Assembly: GCA_016840945.1 (NCBI GenBank)
Contig: JAEORJ010000254.1
Location: 1-48,099, forward strand
DNA from: Candidatus Gerdarchaeota archaeon
GTDB taxonomy: Archaea; Asgardarchaeota; Heimdallarchaeia; JABLTI01
Direction of reading: 5' to 3'
DNA length: 48,099 nt
The translations under genes and the position numbers were made by a program. Of the stretch, positions 7,892-16,388 are shown one piece after another. The number at the start of each line of letters is the position of its first letter. The first letter of the stretch is position 1. The notes beneath the pieces are model-generated. The model ran no database searches, was not told the origin of the DNA, and worked only from the letters and a program-made list of their open reading frames with translations.

Positions 7892-9234
7892 GTGACTTGT
7901 TTATTTTCTTCTAATTTTTGTGTGGCTTTTAATCTTCTTTTAACCACTTTACTAATTATTAGTGGTAGTAAACCAGCAGCAGGATAAGCAATCATAGCTA
8001 TAGGGAATAACATAGGACCAAGAGCTGTAAAAGCTAAGCCACCCAATAGAGTGCCTGTAGCACGCATTCCTCTTTGACCTGTTTGTAATAATCCTAAAGT
8101 CTTTCCTCTATGTTTTGGCGGAATCCATTCAAAGAGAAAACTATTCCAAGCAGCTGAAGGTGTCATTGCAAAGAAATATCTTAGTATAAAGAAGAAGCAT
8201 GTTAGATAGAATAATCCTTTGCTACCCGCCAACCAAATTCCCACTGCTGCTGGGATTACTGCTGTCCAGAAGATCACTACAATTAGATCTTTACCCCATT
8301 TCTCAGATATGAGTCCTAATATTATATATCCAATTGATAATGCTATCCAATTGAGTGAATTCAACCATGCCCAAGCCATTGGGTAAGCATCAAAAATATA
8401 ATTAAAATTATTGTATACATAAGCTCCTACAAAAGGTATAGCTACGCCACTGGTAAATCCCATAAGCATACGGCCTATTCCAAAACCGCCTTGCACGAGT
8501 AGTATTGATTTCCTACCTTTGGATTCCTTTTCAAAGGCAGTATAGTCATCACCACTTTTATCAGATAATTCTTGAGCATAACTAATTTCTTCTCGAGGTG
8601 ATTTTTCTGCTACTAATCTCAAACTGAAAATTAAAATTAAAGCTATAACCCCAAAAACAGCCATGATCGTAAAAACCCAATCGTAACCAAGAATTGGAAA
8701 AGTCATCAAATACATACAAATAATTGGTGCTGAGGCAGCTGCTAAACCTCGAGCGACCATATTCCAGGTTAATCCACTAGTTCTATGTTTTCCTTTTCCT
8801 GTTTCATTTGCTATAAAGGCATTAGTTGTTATCATCATCAATTGTTGACCAATTGCAAAAAAACAATAGAACAAAATAGATAATATAAAATTATCAACTC
8901 TAGTAAAGGCTACAGCTGAAACAATAATTGACACTAACCCTATGATCATCCCAGTTCGTTTAAATTGGATGTCAATAACGAATCCTAGAATGAATATTAT
9001 AACCATAGAAGCGTAACCTCCAATGGATAAGACTAAACCATACTCTTCATAGGACCAACCTTTTTCCTCATAGGCATAAGGAATTATAAGAACATTAAAG
9101 GCTTCCTCAAAAATACGATAAAAGAAACTAACAGTGATGATATTTCGAAGAATACCCTTATGATTACTACTAGCTAAATGAGAATTATCAACATTTGATT
9201 GCTCAGTAGTAATTTTTGTTTTCATGACCCTCAT
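7882..9234 (-). CDS. Major facilitator superfamily transporter
   Basis: About 450 residues with twelve hydrophobic helices in two sets of six, separated by a charged cytoplasmic loop at roughly residues 210-245 (ends KESKGRK). An MFS-like loop appears after helix 2 (GFVIDIQFKRTG), and helix pairs such as GLTWNMVARGLAAASAP resemble drug or sugar carriers. The late motif WIPPKHRGKTLGLLQTGQRG is the typical cytoplasmic signature before helix 11. Start candidates are TTG 9237, ATG 9234 and ATG 9225; I use 9234. The substrate cannot be told from the sequence. It is divergent from the HEAT-repeat gene. Confidence 0.85.
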   Translation of the reverse strand: MRVMKTKITTEQSNVDNSHLASSNHKGILRNIITVSFFYRIFEEAFNVLIIPYAYEEKGWSYEEYGLVLSIGGYASMVIIFILGFVIDIQFKRTGMIIGLVSIIVSAVAFTRVDNFILSILFYCFFAIGQQLMMITTNAFIANETGKGKHRTSGLTWNMVARGLAAASAPIICMYLMTFPILGYDWVFTIMAVFGVIALILIFSLRLVAEKSPREEISYAQELSDKSGDDYTAFEKESKGRKSILLVQGGFGIGRMLMGFTSGVAIPFVGAYVYNNFNYIFDAYPMAWAWLNSLNWIALSIGYIILGLISEKWGKDLIVVIFWTAVIPAAVGIWLAGSKGLFYLTCFFFILRYFFAMTPSAAWNSFLFEWIPPKHRGKTLGLLQTGQRGMRATGTLLGGLAFTALGPMLFPIAMIAYPAAGLLPLIISKVVKRRLKATQKLEENKQVTVI

Positions 9235-9385
9235 CAAATGTTCAATATGAATTTAATGTTTTTGCTAATGTTAATAATTCTAAAGAAGCGATGCACTATC
9301 ATTGATAGAAAACCTTAACTACTGAATCCTAGCAAAACAACGTAATTAAAAAATTAATTAGATAGTGTTTCTTTGTGATGTAAAT

Positions 9386-10111
9386 ATGAACTCCTTGAAA
9401 GAAGAGATTAAGAGATTGTATGAATCAGCATATGATTTCAAAGATGATGATTACTTAGATGAGAGTTTTTTGACGCGTCCAGAGAAGATATGCCGAGAAA
9501 TTGCTAAAAAGGATAGTCAATTATTAGTACCAATTTTGAAGGAGTTATTTTTTGAAAATACAATTGATGATATTCAATCATTAGTTATTTTAACTTTACA
9601 AAATATTAAAACCAATGAAGCTACAGCATTTCTATTGGATCGATTAAAGAATGACCAAAATGTAGAGAATCGTAGTTCTGCAGCACTTTATTTAGCCTAT
9701 AGAAAAGGGGAAACAGTTGCAGAAGCATTAACACAAGCTTTTCTTTATGATGAAAAAGGAGAGGTTAGAGAGAATGCTGCTTTTAGTTTGTCAATACAAA
9801 AACCACCTCATTGGATCGACGAGTTTAGAGAGCAATGGAAAATTGAAAAGGATGTTAATACTAGATATCGAATAGCAATGGAATTAGCAAAAATAGATGG
9901 GGAGCACAGTGAATTTGTATTTGCACTACAAGAAATGAAAGAGAAAGGCCAACTATCAGATATCCAGATAAGCAGCTTTAATTATCTATTAGAGGAATTC
10001 GGTCGTGAAAGTATGAAAGAAGTGCATGATGTGCTTGGAATTTTTGACGAAGATGATGACGATGTCTATTATAACGACGAAGATGACGATTATGATTCAT
10101 TTAATGATTAA
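9386..10111 (+). CDS. HEAT-repeat protein with an acidic tail
   Basis: About 241 residues built of paired amphipathic helices. Repeats such as DDIQSLVILTLQNIKTNEAT and NRSSAALYLAYRKGE are typical of HEAT/PBS-lyase-type alpha solenoids. The last 25 residues are almost entirely Asp, Glu and Tyr (EDDDDVYYNDEDDDYDSF), a disordered acidic tail. Such proteins are scaffolds for protein binding and no enzyme is implied. I place the start at ATG 9386 because GTGATG lies just upstream as a ribosome-binding site; a GTG at 9365 would add seven residues. It is divergent from the MFS gene and convergent with the clostripain gene. Confidence 0.72.
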   Translation: MNSLKEEIKRLYESAYDFKDDDYLDESFLTRPEKICREIAKKDSQLLVPILKELFFENTIDDIQSLVILTLQNIKTNEATAFLLDRLKNDQNVENRSSAALYLAYRKGETVAEALTQAFLYDEKGEVRENAAFSLSIQKPPHWIDEFREQWKIEKDVNTRYRIAMELAKIDGEHSEFVFALQEMKEKGQLSDIQISSFNYLLEEFGRESMKEVHDVLGIFDEDDDDVYYNDEDDDYDSFND

Positions 10112-10150
10112 TTTTTAATAATAAATACCAAAAGAAAAAAAGAGAAAAAT

Positions 10151-10177
10151 AGTAAATGATTAATCATCTACTTTTTT
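10151..10177. terminator. Hairpin plus T-run between convergent genes
   Basis: AGTAAATGATT and AATCATCTACT form an 11-bp stem with one mismatch, followed by TTTTTT on the plus strand. It sits between the HEAT gene and the convergent C11 protease gene. Confidence 0.6.
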
Positions 10178-12285
10178 CTATTTAATAATTTTAGACTGAA
10201 AGTCAATCCAAGAATTCCCAATATTGTTAGAATGGTTGTAAAACTACTGAATAGTCCTGTAGTTGTTGGTGCTGGTGAAAGGGACCCACCATTGCCTTCT
10301 TCTATCCATAAGGTAAAGCTACCATATCCTGAATAGCCATAAACACAGATGATATAGGTAGTTTCAGAATCAATGTCAATAGTAATACTATCTTGTGAAC
10401 CTGTGCTAATTGAATTATCAACTTCTAAGAAATTAGTTGTTAAAAGGTAAAGGTCAAAATCAACTACACCAGAATTATATGTTAGGTAGATGGTATATTC
10501 ACCGGTTTCAGTAAATGTAGCTTGATAATAATGTAGAACTAATTGAGAATAATGATAATAATCATCACCCTCTTGGGTACCCCAATTGCTACTGTGAATT
10601 TCTGATCCTCCAACTACAATGGTTGTTGGTGTCACTTGATTAACTTCGAGATTATAATAGCCTACTCCATAGGAGAACAAATAAACAGCATATTGTCCTG
10701 CTGCTAAATCTAACTGTATTGTTTCAGTATTACCATCTTCAGGATTGTATAATTCACTCCAACCATAAACATCAGTAACTGTTATATCTGTTAAATAGAC
10801 ATCAACATCACATGATGAAACGGTCATAGTAATTTGGTATATTCCGTATTCAGTTGCTTCAAAATAATAGAAAGCATCTTCACCAGAAGCTATTGCTTGA
10901 CTACCTGTAGCAACTCCTAAGGTTAATTCTTCCATACCAATTACTTGTTCACCAAATCCTGCATCATAGAATGTGTCTAAGAATTCATCCCAATAGGTAT
11001 CATTTTGCCAATCCATGTTAGCATAATAACTTGAAGTTGCAATATATGCATCAATGTATGGATCATAGATTGAGTTGTAATAAGGCATAAATATCGCTAC
11101 ACCATTTGCATTGCCAGCATAAACACTGTCCTGGAAATTTCTAATAATCATATCAGATAGTGTGTCCAAAACATTTTGAGTGCTGGTTGATAAAAGTCCA
11201 TAATTAGCATCCAATGTTGTTTCTGCTTGTATTAACTCAACTAAATGGACTAAGTCAATTTGATAATCGCCATAGAAAGTTAAGGCTTCAAAGAAAGCAT
11301 CCTCTAAATAACTACCATAACCATCTAATACTATATTCTCTAACAATTCGGACAAATTATTCATGTAGTATTTTAGATCAGCCATTAAGCTTACATTTAG
11401 AACTGAGAGTGTGACATAACTTGTTGAAGAATAGAAACTCTCATAAGAGTCAACTATTACATCTGCTAGGGTAGCAGCATCCATAGTTGGATCGAGGTTT
11501 AAATCATCAAGGATAGCAAGATAATCAAAACCAGCACCTGGAATAGATTCTTCAGAAGCAACAAAATAATCACATAGTCCTTCAAGCTCACAAGCAACTT
11601 CAATCATACCCATATGACAAGCATCATGAGATATTAGGTCAATTGTTTTACTTGTAGTATTTTCAGCGTTTGCAATTGCTTGTTGCATTTCATCCATGTA
11701 TAGAGCATCAGGAGAGCTCGTATCATCCCAACAGATACCATCTACACCACCACCATGATCCCAAAGGTTTAACCAATAATTCTGAGCATCAGTTGATGTT
11801 AGACAATATTCAACGAAATCTTCTAAAACAGCTCCGCTTCCCATGTTCAATTCACCCTTATCTTCAATCAATGTTGAAGTAATAGTTGAAGTGTCATCAT
11901 AGGTAATTTGATAGAGTCTTGTGCCAGTCCAATCTCCATTCGAGGTATCATAACCAACTGCACGATCAATTAATACTAAAATTTTGATGTCCTGAGCGGG
12001 ATCAAATCCTTCTTCCAATTCGTTAAAGTCATCAATGGCTACATCCTCTAAGTTATTATCGCCATCCAAATAAATCATGATCAACCAATCATAAACTATA
12101 TCATTTGGTTCCAAGATTTGTGAAAGGGAAGTTTGGTCGATTTCCATGTTAATTGTAGCTTTAGCATTAGTTTCGCCAATACTAATAGAAGTTACTGGTA
12201 TCAACATTATAATAAAAAAGAAAGCTACTAGACTAATTTTTATTCCTGTTTTTCCTGTTAGTTGTTTATTAAAAGTAAAAGTCAT
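10168..12285 (-). CDS. Clostripain-family (C11) surface cysteine protease with C-terminal beta domains and membrane anchor
   Basis: In this 705-residue protein, a signal peptide (hydrophobic core about residues 16-36) precedes the caspase-like C11 domain. That domain shows WLIMIYLDGDNNLED (67-81), the catalytic His177 in LWDHGGG and the catalytic Cys223 in DACHMG. From about residue 460 two pre-peptidase-C-terminal-like beta domains follow (FYYFEATEYGIYQITM, then YYQATFTETGEYTIYL). The chain ends in a membrane helix and LLNRKK. The family cleaves mainly after Arg or Lys. The protein is predicted to be held on the outer face and to degrade environmental protein, together with the metalloprotease nearby. 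AGAGGAG stands five bases before the ATG. Confidence 0.9.
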   Translation of the reverse strand: MTFTFNKQLTGKTGIKISLVAFFFIIMLIPVTSISIGETNAKATINMEIDQTSLSQILEPNDIVYDWLIMIYLDGDNNLEDVAIDDFNELEEGFDPAQDIKILVLIDRAVGYDTSNGDWTGTRLYQITYDDTSTITSTLIEDKGELNMGSGAVLEDFVEYCLTSTDAQNYWLNLWDHGGGVDGICWDDTSSPDALYMDEMQQAIANAENTTSKTIDLISHDACHMGMIEVACELEGLCDYFVASEESIPGAGFDYLAILDDLNLDPTMDAATLADVIVDSYESFYSSTSYVTLSVLNVSLMADLKYYMNNLSELLENIVLDGYGSYLEDAFFEALTFYGDYQIDLVHLVELIQAETTLDANYGLLSTSTQNVLDTLSDMIIRNFQDSVYAGNANGVAIFMPYYNSIYDPYIDAYIATSSYYANMDWQNDTYWDEFLDTFYDAGFGEQVIGMEELTLGVATGSQAIASGEDAFYYFEATEYGIYQITMTVSSCDVDVYLTDITVTDVYGWSELYNPEDGNTETIQLDLAAGQYAVYLFSYGVGYYNLEVNQVTPTTIVVGGSEIHSSNWGTQEGDDYYHYSQLVLHYYQATFTETGEYTIYLTYNSGVVDFDLYLLTTNFLEVDNSISTGSQDSITIDIDSETTYIICVYGYSGYGSFTLWIEEGNGGSLSPAPTTTGLFSSFTTILTILGILGLTFSLKLLNRKK

Positions 12286-12403
12286 AACTACTCCTCTTTC
12301 AATAATTGCCTATTAAAGTATACAATTATTCACCTTTTAAAAGGTATAGATTTTACAAAAGAAGTACAAATCATGAGCGGTTAGTGGACAAAAACTGATC
12401 GAA

Positions 12404-12826
12404 TTATTTCTGAATCATAATCAAAGATTTAAATTCATCTTTTTCAAGCAACGGTTTAAATGCTGTCTCATCTTTTGCCATTGTTTTAGTAATAATGTCA
12501 ATTTCAGTAGCAATTTGCAAAGTATCAATTGCCTTCTGATTGCGTTCTAATAAGGCATAAGCGCAAGCTATATTATACCAAATCAAAGGTTCCTCTACTG
12601 TGTGAGTATTAATGACATTTTCAATTTCTTTTAATTCCGTTAAATTTTCCAGAACAATCTCTAGATGATAACATAATTCAGATTTTTTAGGAAAATCCTT
12701 GCAAAATATATCAATGATTTTTAATTCTTCTTTCAAATAGCTAATTGCCTTTTCATACTCATTAATTCTTATAAAAGTCTCAGCCGCCTCTAGCAATATC
12801 CCCGGGGTTTTTACTTTCAAGTCCAT
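12404..12826 (-). CDS. Small tetratricopeptide-repeat protein
   Basis: This 140-residue protein is all-helical. It has an N-terminal TPR-like pair (LLEAAETFIRINEYEKAISYL) and a C-terminal one (WYNIACAYALLERNQKAIDTL), followed by an end-of-group segment in which Asp-Glu-x-x-F-x-x-L appears twice (DETAFKPL, KDEFKSL). That ending is typical of TPR proteins whose last repeat caps the solenoid. A GGGAG ribosome-binding site precedes the ATG. It probably mediates protein contacts and no partner is indicated. It runs in the same direction as the clostripain gene, about 120 bases downstream in the sequence, but upstream in the sense of transcription. Confidence 0.72.
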   Translation of the reverse strand: MDLKVKTPGILLEAAETFIRINEYEKAISYLKEELKIIDIFCKDFPKKSELCYHLEIVLENLTELKEIENVINTHTVEEPLIWYNIACAYALLERNQKAIDTLQIATEIDIITKTMAKDETAFKPLLEKDEFKSLIMIQK

Positions 12827-12993
12827 TTTTTTTAATCTCCCGATTAGTGGCTTTTTTATGTAGAGTGCTTTGATAGTATTTTATCAATTCTCCCTTTAAT
12901 TATAATGTATGTACTTTTTTCCCAAATTAAATTATCGCTTTTTTACCCCTCTTTTTGACAAAAAATCGTAATCCCATATATTTTTACTAGATA

Positions 12994-13007
12994 ATCTAAT
13001 ATTAGAT
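12994..13007. promoter_or_regulatory. 14-bp palindrome upstream of the GH16 gene
   Basis: ATCTAATATTAGAT is a perfect palindrome 15 bases before the ATG of the glucanase. It could be an operator close to the transcription start; the AT-rich background makes chance possible. Confidence 0.35.
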
Positions 13008-13022
13008 GAATAATAAATTAAG

Positions 13023-13886
13023 ATGAAGAAAATGAGAATAGTAAAATTACAAATTTTCATTGTTACTTTCATTACATCGCTATTTTTATCAGCAACAGTA
13101 TTCATTGTATTTATCCCTAAGGAAATTATTCCTGGTCCTTACAAAAATCCTGGTGGTTGGATATTAACTTTTAATGAAGAATTTTCAGGAAGTTCACTTA
13201 ATCGCCAATATTGGACTTATAATTATCCAAATGATTGGCCACATGAGGGACATACACATAATCATCAAGCATATATGGATGAAGCTAATGTATTATTAGA
13301 AAATGGTATCTTGAAATTAAAAGGTGAGAATTCAAGGCATCCAAATGCACCTGAACCTGAATATGCCTATGGAAAATATTTGTATTATAACTATACAGCA
13401 GGAGCAATACATACTCAAGATAAATTAAATTTTACTGGTGGATATATTGAGGGACGATTTAAAATGCCACAATCAAGAGGATTTTGGCCTGCTTTTTGGA
13501 TGCTAAAAGATGCTGCTGTTGGTTTGCCCGAAATTGATATCATTGAAGTTTTAACCCACAATCCCAATGTTCTTTATACGACAGTTCATTATGGATTTAC
13601 CTGGTCAGCTTATAGCTCTTTTGGCACAAGAAATGCTGCTTTACCTGATCTATCAACTGATTTCCATACATACGGAGTTGAAGTATCAAATGAATCTTTA
13701 ATTTGGTTCTTTGATGGAAAAAGAATTGGCAGGATTTTTAGAGATAATTTCTGGTTAAAAGAATGCAATGATTTATTCATTATTATTAACCTCGCAATTG
13801 GAGGTTGGGAACTTGATCCCAATGAAACAACTATATGGCCAGCTTATTTTGAGTGTGATTATGTTAAAATCTGGCAAGAAAAATAA
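13023..13886 (+). CDS. Secreted glycoside hydrolase family 16 (laminarinase/beta-glucanase-like)
   Basis: In this 287-residue protein, a signal anchor (about residues 10-32) is followed by the GH16 jelly-roll. FNEEFSGSSLNRQYW opens the domain, GGYIEGRFKMP leads into WPAFWML, and the catalytic signature EIDIIE at 170-175 supplies the nucleophile Glu170, Asp172 and the acid/base Glu175. The late strand KIW closes the fold. The family cleaves beta-1,3 or beta-1,3-1,4 glucans, or galactans, and the exact substrate cannot be told. The extra residue in the active-site motif (E-x-D-x-x-E) is the form with a beta-bulge seen in laminarinases. No ribosome-binding site is obvious, which suggests a short or leaderless mRNA. 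Confidence 0.88.
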   Translation: MKKMRIVKLQIFIVTFITSLFLSATVFIVFIPKEIIPGPYKNPGGWILTFNEEFSGSSLNRQYWTYNYPNDWPHEGHTHNHQAYMDEANVLLENGILKLKGENSRHPNAPEPEYAYGKYLYYNYTAGAIHTQDKLNFTGGYIEGRFKMPQSRGFWPAFWMLKDAAVGLPEIDIIEVLTHNPNVLYTTVHYGFTWSAYSSFGTRNAALPDLSTDFHTYGVEVSNESLIWFFDGKRIGRIFRDNFWLKECNDLFIIINLAIGGWELDPNETTIWPAYFECDYVKIWQEK

Positions 13887-13934
13887 AAATAATTTTTTAG
13901 AATTAGGTAAAATAAACAAATTAGAATCCTTATA

Positions 13935-14726
13935 TTAGGGGTTTTCTTTCTTCTCTTCTTTAAGATAATGATTAAATTCGTTACTACCCATGAAAATATG
14001 GATATTCATTATTTTTATCTTATCTTCAGGAATTTTTTCAGAATCAATTTCTTTCTGTATTTTATCTTTTAATGATTTAATACCTATAACAAATTTAGCA
14101 AATATCTCATAGAATTCTATCATATCTTTATATTTAGTAAATTGAATCCTTTCTGTATAATTCATTATATCTCCGGGTTCAATAATCAAATTTTTTTCAA
14201 GATAATCTATACTTTTTTCTTCCTTCAATTTTATTAACTGATCTAGTTTAGTAGCAAATTCATTAGCAATGATGTTTTCAGCATTATGTGTAAAATTAAG
14301 AATGTTTTTTAAGTCAAATGCGACTTGCTCAAGATCCTCTTTTGCCAAAATCTGCTTTCGAAACAAATCAATTGCTTCTTCTTCTGATCTACTTCGGTAT
14401 TCCAATAATTCTTTCATAACTTCTTCTTGCCGATTTTCTCTCAAAGTATTTCTTTCTTCGGTTAGTTTTTGTGCTGCTTTTGATAATCGATAATATTTTC
14501 CCCAACTAATAGCTGTTTTTTCTGCATCCACATCAATTAATCCTTCTTCTAATAATTGTTTGATATATCTTATCGTTGTAGTTTCTGGTCTACCTACTAG
14601 TTCGGCTAATTTTTTGAGATTTAATGAACCATACCAATCAAGGGAAGTTACAATCCCATATTTAACTTCATCATAGATAATATTCGCAAAATTTTCTTTG
14701 ATTTTTTCTGAAACATCATAGCTCAT
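13935..14726 (-). CDS. Winged-helix transcriptional regulator, probable repressor of the divergent MFS exporter
   Basis: This 263-residue protein has an N-terminal winged helix-turn-helix at about residues 20-80 (LNLKKLAELVGRPETTTIRY as the recognition part, then a wing SWGKYYRLSKAA), of the ArsR/TrmB-like type. The remaining 180 residues are long charged helices, which probably form a dimerising or ligand-sensing coiled coil. It is divergent from the MFS_3-type exporter. The 157-base gap between them holds two large inverted repeats built on GGAATTAATTCC, the natural binding sites for this protein. GTGAT precedes the ATG. The inference is that it binds both sites, represses the exporter and itself, and is released by a compound that the pump exports. 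Confidence 0.75.
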   Translation of the reverse strand: MSYDVSEKIKENFANIIYDEVKYGIVTSLDWYGSLNLKKLAELVGRPETTTIRYIKQLLEEGLIDVDAEKTAISWGKYYRLSKAAQKLTEERNTLRENRQEEVMKELLEYRSRSEEEAIDLFRKQILAKEDLEQVAFDLKNILNFTHNAENIIANEFATKLDQLIKLKEEKSIDYLEKNLIIEPGDIMNYTERIQFTKYKDMIEFYEIFAKFVIGIKSLKDKIQKEIDSEKIPEDKIKIMNIHIFMGSNEFNHYLKEEKKENP

Positions 14727-14767
14727 TTTTTTATCACTATATTATAGTTAGATGAAGAGTTTAAAAA

Positions 14768-14803
14768 TTATTCTATTTTGGAATTAATTCCATTTTAGAA
14801 TAA
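14768..14803. promoter_or_regulatory. Operator 1: 36-bp inverted repeat around GGAATTAATTCC
   Basis: The core GGAATTAATTCC (14780-14791) is a perfect palindrome. It is flanked symmetrically by TTATTCTA and TAGAATAA, so both inner and outer arms pair. Such a two-tier dyad fits a dimer or tetramer of the adjacent winged-helix regulator. It lies nearer to the regulator gene. Confidence 0.7.
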
Positions 14804-14805
14804 CA

Positions 14806-14829
14806 TTTAAATAGTACGACGTATATAAT
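14806..14829 (+). promoter_or_regulatory. Candidate TATA elements of the MFS exporter, between the two operators
   Basis: TTTAAATA (14806-14813) and TATATAA (14822-14828) both lie between the two operators and upstream of the exporter start. Either would put the transcription start inside or next to operator 2, so a bound regulator would block initiation. Confidence 0.4.
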
Positions 14830-14839
14830 TTCATATAGA

Positions 14840-14864
14840 AATTAATTCCATTTTGGAATTAATT
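14840..14864. promoter_or_regulatory. Operator 2: 10-bp inverted repeat AATTAATTCC / GGAATTAATT
   Basis: The two perfect 10-bp arms are separated by ATTTT. The half-site (AATTCC/GGAATT) is the same as in operator 1 but opened by five bases. It ends 8 bases before the GGAGG ribosome-binding site of the exporter, so binding here could also block transcription start. Confidence 0.68.
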
Positions 14865-14883
14865 CAAATTTGGAGGAAAAAAA

Positions 14884-16317
14884 ATGACCGAAGCAAATAT
14901 TTCAGCAAACAAACAGGAAACAAATACTGGATTGAATTTGGAAAATTTAGAAACTAAAAAGACCTTTAGGGATTATTTGTTCTTTTTTAGTGGGCAGCAA
15001 TTATCATTATTAGGTTCATCAATTGTATCATTTGCTATTATTTGGTGGATAACCATCACAACACAAAGTGAAATGATGCTCGGGATAGCATCATTAGTTA
15101 GTTTAGGACCATATGTAATCGTCGCACCTTTCAGTGGTATTCTAGCTGATAAATTTAACAGAAAGGCGCTTTTGATAGCTTTTGATGCTTTACAAGCAGT
15201 AGGCACACTTACGTTATCAATTTTGTTTTTAACAAATCATGTAACTGTTGCAGCAGTTTTCATTATTTTAGGTATAAGAGGTATTGGTCAAGCATTTCAC
15301 CAACCAGTATCTATGGCTGTAGCTCCAACAATGGTTCCAGCTAATAAATTAAGCAGAATAAATGGTTTAAGTTACCTCTTTAGTGGAGTAATTAACATCA
15401 TTGGTCCAGCTGTTGGTGCAGCGTTATTATCCATACCAGGTATCAATATTGGCATGATTTTATGGATAGATGTTGCTACTTTTGGTTTAGCACTAATACC
15501 ATTATTGATCATTAAAATCCCATCAGTTATCAGAACTTCTACAGAAGAAAAGCAAAGTTTCATCTTACAACTAACCGAAGGCATTTCTGCTATGAAAAAG
15601 ACAAAAGGAATGCTAGCACTCCTATTTGGTGCTATGCTCATTAATTTCTTCACTACACCATTATTAGCATTATTACCATTATTTGTCAATAAAACTCATA
15701 TGGGTACCGAAGGTAATTATGCGCTTGTTATAGGTATGCTTCAAGCAGCAGTTGTTGTAGGAGGATTAGTAATGTCTTTCATGAAAGGAGTGAAAAGACC
15801 AGTGCTCCTCATGCTAGGTAGTACAGCATTTATGTTTATCTGTCAAGCAGTACTTGCTTTTATACCAACAAATTTTGATGGTCGATTCTGGACAATTGGT
15901 TCTGTATTATTCCTATTTGCATTACCAATATCAGTTGTTGATGTGGTGTTCATTACTAGCATTCAATTAATGGTGCCAAAAGAAAAACTTGGACGAGCAA
16001 TTGCTGCAGTAATGGCTATCGCCCCTGCTATTAGACCTCTAGGGCAATTTTTGTCAGGTGTTATTGCTGAATATACTAGCATTCAAATATTATTCATAGT
16101 TGCTTCAGCAATAGGCATTGTTGTAGTAGTACTCCTCTGGTTCCTCACACCAATTAAATTATTGGATAAACAAATAATAAAAGCAATGAATGACGCCCAT
16201 GAAACAACTGAAAAAGAGTCAAGCGAACCAATTTTTTCTGAAAAAGAATTGGTGATAGAAGAACCTATCAGTGAAAGAAAAACACCTAAAGTGGAACGCT
16301 CTCCAGCATTTAAATAG
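14884..16317 (+). CDS. MFS_3-type (macrolide/enterobactin efflux-like) transporter
   Basis: The 477 residues form twelve membrane helices. The N-terminal signature FRDYLFFFSGQQLSLLGSSI is typical of the MefA/MFS_3 exporter group, followed by the loop motif GILADKFNRKALLIAFD after helix 2 and a second-half motif VPKEKLGRAIAAVMAIAP. The last 50 residues are a charged cytoplasmic tail. It has an excellent GGAGG eight bases before the ATG. Divergence from a winged-helix regulator with operators in between is the standard layout of an inducible drug or metabolite pump. The substrate is unknown. A clear hairpin terminator follows the stop. Confidence 0.87.
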   Translation: MTEANISANKQETNTGLNLENLETKKTFRDYLFFFSGQQLSLLGSSIVSFAIIWWITITTQSEMMLGIASLVSLGPYVIVAPFSGILADKFNRKALLIAFDALQAVGTLTLSILFLTNHVTVAAVFIILGIRGIGQAFHQPVSMAVAPTMVPANKLSRINGLSYLFSGVINIIGPAVGAALLSIPGINIGMILWIDVATFGLALIPLLIIKIPSVIRTSTEEKQSFILQLTEGISAMKKTKGMLALLFGAMLINFFTTPLLALLPLFVNKTHMGTEGNYALVIGMLQAAVVVGGLVMSFMKGVKRPVLLMLGSTAFMFICQAVLAFIPTNFDGRFWTIGSVLFLFALPISVVDVVFITSIQLMVPKEKLGRAIAAVMAIAPAIRPLGQFLSGVIAEYTSIQILFIVASAIGIVVVVLLWFLTPIKLLDKQIIKAMNDAHETTEKESSEPIFSEKELVIEEPISERKTPKVERSPAFK

Positions 16318-16330
16318 TCCAGAAAATAAG

Positions 16331-16368
16331 CAATCCAGAATTAATATTCCGGATTGTTTTTCTTTTTT
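16331..16368 (+). terminator. Intrinsic terminator of the MFS exporter
   Basis: CAATCCAGAAT and ATTCCGGATTG form an 11-bp stem with one mismatch around TAAT. It is followed directly by TTTTTCTTTTTT. It stands 14 bases after the stop codon. Confidence 0.75.
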
Positions 16369-16388
16369 ATTAATGAAATAATGCTCAT

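Noticed and set aside
14768..14864. Repeated GGAATTAATT units as a CRISPR-like array
   Set aside because: Only two dyads of unequal spacing, no regular spacers and no cas genes anywhere in the window; an operator pair explains them.
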